A stretch of DNA of 64,000 nucleotides, from positions 1-64,000 of the forward strand of contig CAKRDD010000019.1 of assembly GCA_934309345.1 (NCBI GenBank). The letters are read 5' to 3'. Position 1 is the first letter of the stretch. Each line of letters opens with the position of its first letter. The notes under the pieces were generated by a model that saw nothing but the letters and a program-made list of their open reading frames with translations, did not search any database and was not told the origin of the DNA. The DNA comes from an uncultured Mediterraneibacter sp. (GTDB lineage: Bacteria > Bacillota > Clostridia > Lachnospirales > Lachnospiraceae). The position numbers and the translations under genes were made by a program. Shown here piece by piece: positions 44,128 through 51,116 of the stretch.

Positions 44128-44338
44128 TTCTTATTGGTCTCCTTACAAAAAAAGCATTCGTCAAGGCATACTGATCCCTGCAAATGCTTTTGCTATTCTT
44201 CGTATTCCCTGAGTCTTATTTTACGTCTTAAATAAATATAAGCTCGCCTTCCGCCATTTCTGGCGGGGTAACTTCTCAATATGAAATTGTTGTGATTCAG
44301 TCAGAGTATAGTTTTGTAGTATTTCAAATACTATCTCC
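44128..44338 (-). ncRNA. panD leader with terminator-like hairpin, candidate riboregulator
   Basis: The predicted transcript starts near 44338. It holds a TAGTATTT/AAATACTA hairpin (about 44316-44332), a CCGCC/GGCGG hairpin (about 44249-44266), then AAAGCATT...AATGCTTTTTTT (44150-44188), an intrinsic-terminator shape ending just before the panD ribosome-binding site. It does not match T-box, TPP, SAM or THF riboswitch patterns that I know. Confidence 0.5.
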
Positions 44339-44344
44339 GCCGCT

Positions 44345-44373
44345 ATTATGACACTTTGTGAAAGGAATGTCAA
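44345..44373 (-). promoter_or_regulatory. Promoter of the panD operon
   Basis: On the minus strand: TTGACA, a 17-base spacer, CATAAT, about 220 bases upstream of panD. Confidence 0.7.
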
Positions 44374-44395
44374 CATGGTGGACAGCAAGGTGTTT

Positions 44396-44537
44396 GTTAT
44401 TGTTCACTCCCGTGTCAATCACTCCGCTGATTGGCACGGAGGATGCATGTTTTGGCTTGAATGCATCTCGCCCCATCGCCAAAGGCGATTTAAAATGGCG
44501 AGATGCGTTGCTGGTCGCACAATGTGCGAACAGTAAC
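44396..44537. mobile_element. 142-bp MITE-like element, copy 2
   Basis: Same length and direction as the copy at 34770-34911, with six differences. The ends are GTTATTGTTCAC and GCGAACAGTAAC, so the terminal repeat has two mismatches. The flanking octamers AGGTGTTT and AGTTTTTT agree at 6 of 8 positions, a possible worn target duplication. It lies between the divergent panD and solute-binding-protein promoters. The 579 gene-free bases from 44128 to 44706 hold only the leader, promoters and these elements. Confidence 0.8.
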
Positions 44538-44546
44538 AGTTTTTTC

Positions 44547-44575
44547 TTGTGTACAAGATGATATCAAGATATAAT
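44547..44575 (+). promoter_or_regulatory. Promoter of the first sensory operon
   Basis: TTGTGT, a 17-base spacer and TATAAT. It lies just after the 142-bp element and before the short palindromic element, which would be in the 5' leader. Confidence 0.55.
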
Positions 44576-44588
44576 ATAGTCATATTTT

Positions 44589-44669
44589 GCAACTGTTCAG
44601 AGCCAGGCAAAATTTCATAAAACAGGTGTAAAATGCGTAGCATTTTGGAGGTTGGCTCTGAACAGTTAT
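44589..44669. mobile_element. 81-bp palindromic element, relative of the 142-bp family
   Basis: AACTGTTCAGAGCCA (44591-44605) and TGGCTCTGAACAGTT (44653-44667) are perfect inverted repeats. Inside is an AAAATGC-GTA-GCATTTT hairpin. The element is flanked by exact 8-bp repeats, CATATTTT, at 44581-44588 and 44670-44677. Its ends share the ACTGTTC core, at the same distance from the direct repeat, with the 142-bp elements, so one transposase may move both (inference). Confidence 0.7.
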
Positions 44670-44706
44670 CATATTTTCATTTTAAAAGGAAAGAGAAAAA
44701 AGGTAT

Positions 44707-45525
44707 ATGAAGATAAAGAAAGTGATAAGCGCATGTCTTGTGTTGACCTGTCTGGTAACAGGGCTTTCGGGCTGTGGAAAAACAGATCGAGCATCTGACA
44801 CAGCAGAACGTCCGGTTATAACGCTTGGAAGCGACAGTTACCCACCATATAATTATCTGAATGAAGACGGTGTACCGACGGGAATCGATGTTGAACTGGC
44901 AACAGAAGCATTTGGACGAATGGGTTATGACGTGGAAATTGTCAAGATTGACTGGGAGAGGAAGCAAGAGCTGGTAGAGAACGGCGATATTGATTGTATT
45001 ATGGTCTGCTTCTCCATGAAAGGACGTTTGGATGACTATAAGTGGGCCGGTCCGTATATGGTCAGTAACCAGGTGGTTGCAGTCAATGAGAACAGTGATA
45101 TCTATACCCTGAGTGATCTGGAAGGAAAGACGCTTGCCGTACAATCTACAACAAAACCGGAAGAAATCTTTCTGCAAAGAACAGACAGCAGGATTCCAAA
45201 GCTTGGCAATCTGATCAGCCTGGAACACAGGGAACTGATCTATACATTCCTTGGAAAGGGATATGCAGATGCGGTAGGTGCACACGAGGAATCAGTTATA
45301 CAGTATATGAAAGACTATGATGCGAAATTCCGGATCCTGGATGAACCACTTATGACAGTCGGGATCGGAGTCGCTTTCTCCAAAAATGAAACCCGGGATC
45401 TGCCGGAGAAACTGGAGCAGACCCTGGATGAAATGAGAGAGGACGGAACTTCTGCAAAAATCATAGGAAAGTATCTTGATAACCCGGAAAAATATCTGGA
45501 GGTGGACCAGCTTGAAGAAGAATAA
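44707..45525 (+). CDS. Solute-binding lipoprotein, family 3
   Basis: A 272-residue lipoprotein. The signal peptide ends in GLSGC, with lipidation at Cys23. The mature chain is a family 3 binding fold: VITLGSDSYPPYNYLNEDG, GIDVELATEAFGRMGY, IDCIMVCFSMKGR and the hinge LEGKTLAVQSTTKPE. Such proteins bind amino acids or similar small ligands. No permease or ATPase gene is near. The gene overlaps a hybrid histidine kinase gene, so the protein probably senses a ligand for that kinase rather than feeding a transporter (inference). Confidence 0.85.
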   Translation: MKIKKVISACLVLTCLVTGLSGCGKTDRASDTAERPVITLGSDSYPPYNYLNEDGVPTGIDVELATEAFGRMGYDVEIVKIDWERKQELVENGDIDCIMVCFSMKGRLDDYKWAGPYMVSNQVVAVNENSDIYTLSDLEGKTLAVQSTTKPEEIFLQRTDSRIPKLGNLISLEHRELIYTFLGKGYADAVGAHEESVIQYMKDYDAKFRILDEPLMTVGIGVAFSKNETRDLPEKLEQTLDEMREDGTSAKIIGKYLDNPEKYLEVDQLEEE

Positions 45526-47701
45526 GAAATCTGCCCCAACAGAAAAGAAATTCTGGATCATCAGTATAGCTGTCGGGATCTGTCTTGTCGTGCTGGCTGT
45601 ATGTTTTTTCAGCAATGCAGACAAAGAAAAGGAAGAGGCTGATCTTTTAGACACAGTGAATTATGTAAAAGTACAATGTTCCACATATACACATTATAAT
45701 GAGTCATCAGAGTCCAAAAGTCTGCTTCGTGCCATTGAGGGAACCCGGCAGGTCAGCAAAAATATAGCTGCAGAAATAGAAAATGAAAAAACACTGGATA
45801 ATCAGCTGTTGAAAGAAAGTGCAGAGCAGTTATGGCTGACGGGAATCATGATTCTGGATACAGATGGAACTATAGTATGTGAATACAGTACGAACGAAAG
45901 CTTATTGCCGGAAATAAAAGAATGCGCAGAGAAAGAAATCGTACTGGATACAGCAATTTATGATGAAAAGGTGTATGCCAAGAGAATCAATCATAATGAC
46001 GGGGCTTATATTGATATGGCTGCCTGCACAAGAAAGGATGCACCGGGAGTTGTAGTGACTTACTATTATACTTCCGCAGAGTATGCAACGAATTATACGC
46101 TTACGATACAGAGCCTGTTGAATGGCTACCGGAAGGATAGCGATGGGACGATCATCGTGGCTGACGAAGGTGTGATCATTGCTTCAAACAATACCGGGCT
46201 GATCGGACAAAGCACAACAGACTATGAAGCAATCCAGAAGTTAAAAGATCATGCAGACAGTAAGCATATGATGGGCTTAACGATCGATGGGGGCCGGTAT
46301 CATGGCATTATGTTGAAGCAGGGAGACCATTACATCTATGCTTACGTTCCAGATTCGATCATATTTCAGACGCTTCCGCAAAATGTAATCGCGAGTCTGT
46401 TCATCTATCTGATCGTGGTAGCACTAATGTGGATGTTTTACAGAAAATCACAGAAAAATATTCTCAAAATAGAAAGGGAAAAAGAACAGAAGTATCAAAA
46501 GAGCCTTCTGGAAGCAGCGGAAAAGGCTGATGCGGCGAACCGGGCGAAGACAGAATTCCTGCAGAGGATGAGCCATGATATCCGGACACCGATCAATGGA
46601 ATCTGTGGAATGCTTGATGTGGGCGATTATTATCGTGATGATCTGTCGAGACAGACTGAATGCAGAGGGAAAATCCGTGAGGCTTCCAATATTCTCCAGG
46701 AATTGGTTAATGAAGTTCTCGATATGAGCAAACTGGAGTCGGGAGAAATTTATCTGGAAGAGAAGCCATTTGATATTTATAAAGTTATTTCAGAAGTGGT
46801 GGATGTAGTTGGAAAGATGGCTGATGAAAGAGAAATCAAGGTGGAACACAAAACACCAGAGATCATTCATAAAGATCTTATAGGCAGTCCAATCCATCTG
46901 AAGCGTCTTCTGATGAATATCCTGAGTAATGCCGTAAAGTACAATAAAGATTATGGGACAGTTCATTTAAGCAGCAGGGAGATTCCTTCCGATCAGGATG
47001 GAGTTGTAATGATGGAGTTCACATGTCAGGATACGGGAATTGGTATGAGTAAAGAATTCCAAAAACATCTGTTTGAGCCATTTGCGCAGGAGCAGAAAGG
47101 TGGAGCTTCCAAGTTCGGAGGTACCGGTCTTGGAATGCCGATCACAAAGAGCCTTGTAGAAAAAATGGGTGGAACGATCATCTTTACAAGTGAGCAGGGC
47201 GCAGGTACTACCTTTGTGATCACAATTCCATTTAAAATAAATGAGAATGTAGCGAGAGACGAGGAGAAGCAGGAGAAAGCAACGGCTTCCATCAGAGGAT
47301 TAAACATTCTGCTCGTAGAAGACAATGAATTGAACATGGAGATCGCAGAATTTGTCATTCAAAGTGAAGGTGCTTCTGTAGTAAAGGCATGGAACGGCCA
47401 GGAGGCAGCTGAAGCTTTTGAGAAAAGTGCTTCCGGTGAATTTGACATAATTCTTATGGACGTCATGATGCCGGTTATGAACGGATATGAGGCAACAAAG
47501 ACAATCCGCTCAATGGACAGAAGTGATGCAAAGAAAATTCCGATCATCGCAATGACTGCGAATGCCTTTGTTGAGGACAGGATAAAGTCAAAAGAAGCGG
47601 GAATGAATGAGCATGTCTCAAAGCCGATCGATATGAAACTATTAGTGAAGATTATTGCTGAATTAGCAGGAAAAAATAAAAATTGTGAGGATAAAGGATG
47701 A
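45512..47701 (+). CDS. Hybrid sensor histidine kinase 1 with Cache-like ectodomain
   Basis: A 729-residue protein, starting at the TTG at 45512, which has GGAGG nine bases upstream inside the end of the binding-protein gene; the frame opens at 45476. The order is span 1 (about 15-35), an extracytoplasmic Cache-like domain of about 250 residues, span 2 (about 290-308), a coiled coil, HisKA (RMSHDIRTPINGICGM), an ATPase domain (ILSNAVKYN, DTGIGMS, GTGLGMPIT) and a receiver with the Asp in ILMDVMMPVMNGYEA. No Hpt or output domain is present. Phosphate probably goes on to another protein; the HD-GYP regulator overlaps it by four bases. Confidence 0.9.
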   Translation: MKKNKKSAPTEKKFWIISIAVGICLVVLAVCFFSNADKEKEEADLLDTVNYVKVQCSTYTHYNESSESKSLLRAIEGTRQVSKNIAAEIENEKTLDNQLLKESAEQLWLTGIMILDTDGTIVCEYSTNESLLPEIKECAEKEIVLDTAIYDEKVYAKRINHNDGAYIDMAACTRKDAPGVVVTYYYTSAEYATNYTLTIQSLLNGYRKDSDGTIIVADEGVIIASNNTGLIGQSTTDYEAIQKLKDHADSKHMMGLTIDGGRYHGIMLKQGDHYIYAYVPDSIIFQTLPQNVIASLFIYLIVVALMWMFYRKSQKNILKIEREKEQKYQKSLLEAAEKADAANRAKTEFLQRMSHDIRTPINGICGMLDVGDYYRDDLSRQTECRGKIREASNILQELVNEVLDMSKLESGEIYLEEKPFDIYKVISEVVDVVGKMADEREIKVEHKTPEIIHKDLIGSPIHLKRLLMNILSNAVKYNKDYGTVHLSSREIPSDQDGVVMMEFTCQDTGIGMSKEFQKHLFEPFAQEQKGGASKFGGTGLGMPITKSLVEKMGGTIIFTSEQGAGTTFVITIPFKINENVARDEEKQEKATASIRGLNILLVEDNELNMEIAEFVIQSEGASVVKAWNGQEAAEAFEKSASGEFDIILMDVMMPVMNGYEATKTIRSMDRSDAKKIPIIAMTANAFVEDRIKSKEAGMNEHVSKPIDMKLLVKIIAELAGKNKNCEDKG

Positions 47702-49197
47702 GTGAGAAACAAAAACTACTTATTGTAGATGATTCAGAACTTAACAGAGATATATTAAAGGAGATCCTTGGCAGCAGTTATGACTACATGGAAGCTGAAA
47801 ATGGAATTCAGGCGATCCAGATTCTGGAAGTGCATCCGGAGATCGACCTGATGCTTCTGGATATCAATATGCCACAGATGAATGGATTCCAGGTTCTGGA
47901 ACATATGGTGGAGTTACGGTGGATTGATGAAGTACCGGTTGTTATGATTTCATCAGAAGAATCTGTCGAAATTATGCGAAAAGCGTATAATCTGGGGATC
48001 ACAGACTATATCAGTCGACCGTTTGATGCGATTATCGTAAAGAAAAGAGTCCAGAATACACTGGGACTTTATGCAAACCAGAAACGATTGATCAATGTGG
48101 TTGTAGATCAGGTTTATGAGAAAGAAGAAAACAACACGATTATGATCGGGATCCTGAGTAATGTATTAGGTTCTCATAACAGTGAAAGCAGCGAACATAT
48201 ATTACATATCCGTATCGCAACAGAGATGCTGTTGAGAGAATTGATCAGGCAAACAGATGCGTATCATCTGACAGAAGCGGATATTGCTTTGATCACAACA
48301 GCATCTTCCCTTCATGACATTGGAAAGGTCAGCATTCCGGAAGAAATCCTCAATAAACCAGGCAGACTGACAGATGAAGAATTCAAGATCATGAAAAGCC
48401 ACAGTGAGATTGGAGCGTCTATGATCCGGGATATGGATTTCCCACAGGACAAGCCTCTGGTACGCACTGCATATGAAATCTGCCGGTGGCACCACGAACG
48501 ATGGGACGGAAGAGGATATCCGGATGGACTGAAAGAGGAAGAAATACCGATCTCTGCACAGATCGTGTCAATTGCTGATGTGTATGATGCGCTTACAAGT
48601 GTACGGTGTTATAAGAATGCATATGACCATGATACAGCGATCCAGATGATCCTGGAAGGTCAGTGCGGACAGTTTAATCCGCTTCTTCTGGAATGCCTGA
48701 AAGAGATCAGTCCTCAGCTTTCCAGAACATTTAGGAAAGAAAAAGATGATAACAGAGAGTATTATGAAGCACAGAGGATCTCTGATGAGATACTGAGAGA
48801 AAAGGCACTGCCACGCAAGGATTATTCCCAGCGTGTTATTGAAATCCTGCAGGAAAAGATGAAGTTCTTTATGACAAATAGCGGTAAGATTTCAATGGAG
48901 TATAATGCGATCTCAGGAAATTTGGTTTTAAGAGACGGAGAATCGCAGAAAGAGTATCAGAGAGGTGTTCCGGGATATGATTTATATGGAGCATATGATA
49001 TAAGCGAAGAGGATATTCAGCGCATAAAAGATTTGCTGGATTCAGTAACAAGTGAAAATAAAGAAGTTTCAATAAAAATGATGTTAAAAGTAAGAGGTGA
49101 AAGGCAGATGTGTGATCTGAAACTGCACACATTATGGTCGTCACTGAAAACAGATGGATATATCGGAATTGTCGGGCAGCTGGATGTTGTGGAGTAG
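47698..49197 (+). CDS. Response regulator with HD-GYP c-di-GMP phosphodiesterase domain
   Basis: A 499-residue protein. The receiver is at 1-120 with acceptor Asp in LMLLDINMPQMNGF. The HD-GYP domain (about 150-335) has HDIGKVSIPEEILNKPGRL, HSEIGA and the GYP motif HHERWDGRGYP, so catalysis of c-di-GMP breakdown is likely. The last 160 residues hold a PAS-like segment ending GYIGIVGQLDV. The gene overlaps kinase 1 (ATGA), so the pair is translationally coupled and this is the likely output of the module. A decayed receiver tail continues in the same frame after its stop codon. Confidence 0.9.
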   Translation: MSEKQKLLIVDDSELNRDILKEILGSSYDYMEAENGIQAIQILEVHPEIDLMLLDINMPQMNGFQVLEHMVELRWIDEVPVVMISSEESVEIMRKAYNLGITDYISRPFDAIIVKKRVQNTLGLYANQKRLINVVVDQVYEKEENNTIMIGILSNVLGSHNSESSEHILHIRIATEMLLRELIRQTDAYHLTEADIALITTASSLHDIGKVSIPEEILNKPGRLTDEEFKIMKSHSEIGASMIRDMDFPQDKPLVRTAYEICRWHHERWDGRGYPDGLKEEEIPISAQIVSIADVYDALTSVRCYKNAYDHDTAIQMILEGQCGQFNPLLLECLKEISPQLSRTFRKEKDDNREYYEAQRISDEILREKALPRKDYSQRVIEILQEKMKFFMTNSGKISMEYNAISGNLVLRDGESQKEYQRGVPGYDLYGAYDISEEDIQRIKDLLDSVTSENKEVSIKMMLKVRGERQMCDLKLHTLWSSLKTDGYIGIVGQLDVVE

Positions 49198-49293
49198 TCC
49201 ACAAAATGGCGGACTGCCGGATATTATAACCTGTTGCCGATCATCATTGAAGAGCTGATCCATACATTACAGAATAAGCTGGAGACGAAGTAA
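49198..49293 (+). pseudogene. Decayed receiver-domain tail
   Basis: Directly after the stop of the HD-GYP gene, and in the same frame, 31 codons end in PIIIEELIHTLQNKLETK. This matches at 13 of 18 residues the end of the receiver fragment at 55661-55954. The rest of the receiver is missing and there is no start signal. Confidence 0.6.
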
Positions 49294-49318
49294 AATTTAT
49301 CAGAGAAGAGAGAAAGAT

Positions 49319-51091
49319 ATGAAAATCAAAAAAGTGCAAAGGATATGTCTTATCTTGACATGTATAGCAGCAACAGGACTTATAGGCTGTGGGAAAACAG
49401 ACGAAGCGTCAGAGGAACATGAAGCAATTACTTTTATGGCGCCTTATCTGGAGGTGGACAGCTTTATAGAAGAAGTGCATAAAACATATCCAGAGGTTAA
49501 TCTCGAAGTAATCACGTATAGCGGGTCAAATACAACAACCTATCTGCAGAATATGTTAGAGGCAGATGATCTTCCGGACATCTGCACACAGACTTTTTAT
49601 AAGCCAGATGTGGTGGATGTCAGTGATAAGATGATTGATCTCTCCGGATACGATTTTACAGATAATTATGTGGAATCACGTCTGAAAGAGGTATCCGATG
49701 AGGGTGCACTTTATATGCTTCCATCTTTGTACAACTGTTATGGAATCACTTATAATAAAACACTGCTTGAGCAACATGGCTGGAAGCTGCCAACATCTTT
49801 TATAGAGCTTGAAGAACTCGCAGACAAAGCAAAAGAAGCAGGAGTTACGTTATGTATGGCACAGATTCAGTATCCTGGTTCTGCCTTCCAGTATATATGT
49901 AATATTGCGGATGCGGGATTCCTTGGTACCTTGTCTGGAAAGCAGTGGCAGAAAGATTACCTGTCAGGAAAGGCAAATGTCAGTGACACGGAAGGCATGA
50001 TGGACAGCATGGAATATATCCAAAAATGGAAAGACATCGGTATGTTTGACAGCAGCAACAGTGATCCGATAGATGATAGTAAAACAAAAGAAGCTTTTAT
50101 AAAGGGAAACGCACTGTTTCTATTGGGACCACAGAATGGCATTATGGACTCAGAAGATACAACGGACAAATTTGGTCTGATGCCATACCTGTCTGAAGAT
50201 GGAAGCCAGAATGTATTTGTTTTAAATGTAAACCGTTTTTACGGATTGAATAAAAAGCTGGAGAATAATCCGGAGAAACTTGAAGATGCATTAAAAGTCA
50301 TGAGGGTGCTGTCTACGGTAGAAGGAACCAGTGCCCTGTATCCGGACAGCACATTAAAAGCAGGACTACTTCCTTTTAAAGATGCAAAGGCGGATGACAC
50401 CTACTATGCAGATATTTCAGATTTTATCAATGCAGGGAATACGACACCGTTTATTTATTCTGGATGGGAAAATACGATTGTAACTACCGGAACAAAAATG
50501 CTGGAGTTCATGCAGGATAAGGCATCAATAAAGGATGTGGCAGATCAGCTGGATGAGGATCAGGACAGAGTGGTAAATAATCAGCCGGAAGTGTTCACAA
50601 CAGCTATAGAGGAAATCTCACAGGAAAGCTGTGCAAAGCTGGTGGGCAGATGCTTTGCCGAGGCGACCGGAAGTGACATTGCTCTTATATCCCTTGGAAC
50701 ATGGATCAGTGGAAATGGCACTAACCAGAACAATGGTGGCGTGAGCGGAAAACTGTATGCAAAGAATATTACAGACTATGATATCTGTACCATTCTTCCG
50801 ACAGGCTGGTCACAGACAATCCAGACGGTCAGATTAACAGGAAAACAGATTCAGGATTTATATAAAGAAGGATACGATGCAGTCGGTACAGGAAAAAATT
50901 ATCCTTATGTGCTGGTAAGTCCGATGGAGCTGGAAGATGAGAAAACTTATCAGGTTGCGATTTCTGGAATCAGTGAAAAACTGGCATCAGAAGTAGAAGT
51001 GACAGACAGCGGAATTGTAGGTATGGATGCGGCAAAAGAGTTTTTTGGACAATTTAAGTCTTTAAGCGAAGCGGATGCTGAATGGAAATAA
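49319..51091 (+). CDS. Solute-binding lipoprotein fused to 5'-nucleotidase C-terminal domain
   Basis: A 590-residue lipoprotein. The signal peptide ends GLIGC. Residues 35-425 form a family 1 (sugar-type) solute-binding fold: VNLEVITYSGSN, NMLEADDLPDICTQ, GALYMLPSLYNCYGITYNKTLLEQ, AFIKGNALFLLGPQ. From about 437 to the end the sequence follows the C-terminal domain of 5'-nucleotidases: FAEATGSDIALISLGTWISG, ITDYDICTILPTG, TVRLTGKQIQDLYKEG. The metallophosphatase domain that normally precedes it is absent, so no hydrolysis is expected. It is followed by kinase 2, and no ABC permease is present. Confidence 0.85.
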   Translation: MKIKKVQRICLILTCIAATGLIGCGKTDEASEEHEAITFMAPYLEVDSFIEEVHKTYPEVNLEVITYSGSNTTTYLQNMLEADDLPDICTQTFYKPDVVDVSDKMIDLSGYDFTDNYVESRLKEVSDEGALYMLPSLYNCYGITYNKTLLEQHGWKLPTSFIELEELADKAKEAGVTLCMAQIQYPGSAFQYICNIADAGFLGTLSGKQWQKDYLSGKANVSDTEGMMDSMEYIQKWKDIGMFDSSNSDPIDDSKTKEAFIKGNALFLLGPQNGIMDSEDTTDKFGLMPYLSEDGSQNVFVLNVNRFYGLNKKLENNPEKLEDALKVMRVLSTVEGTSALYPDSTLKAGLLPFKDAKADDTYYADISDFINAGNTTPFIYSGWENTIVTTGTKMLEFMQDKASIKDVADQLDEDQDRVVNNQPEVFTTAIEEISQESCAKLVGRCFAEATGSDIALISLGTWISGNGTNQNNGGVSGKLYAKNITDYDICTILPTGWSQTIQTVRLTGKQIQDLYKEGYDAVGTGKNYPYVLVSPMELEDEKTYQVAISGISEKLASEVEVTDSGIVGMDAAKEFFGQFKSLSEADAEWK

Positions 51092-51116
51092 TAATGGAAA
51101 TAATCGAGGGAGAAGA

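Noticed and set aside
44128..44338. T-box, TPP, SAM or THF riboswitch in the panD leader
   Set aside because: I looked for the conserved cores (for example the T-box sequence and the TPP CUGAGA) and none is present; only the general attenuator shape is supported.
44348..44561. Two overlapping frames across the 142-bp element at 44396-44537
   Set aside because: They follow the repeat in two different phases, lack ribosome-binding sites and only exist because the element is free of stops.
44396..44669. CRISPR repeat array
   Set aside because: The repeats are two distant copies and one different palindrome, with no regular spacers and no cas genes.
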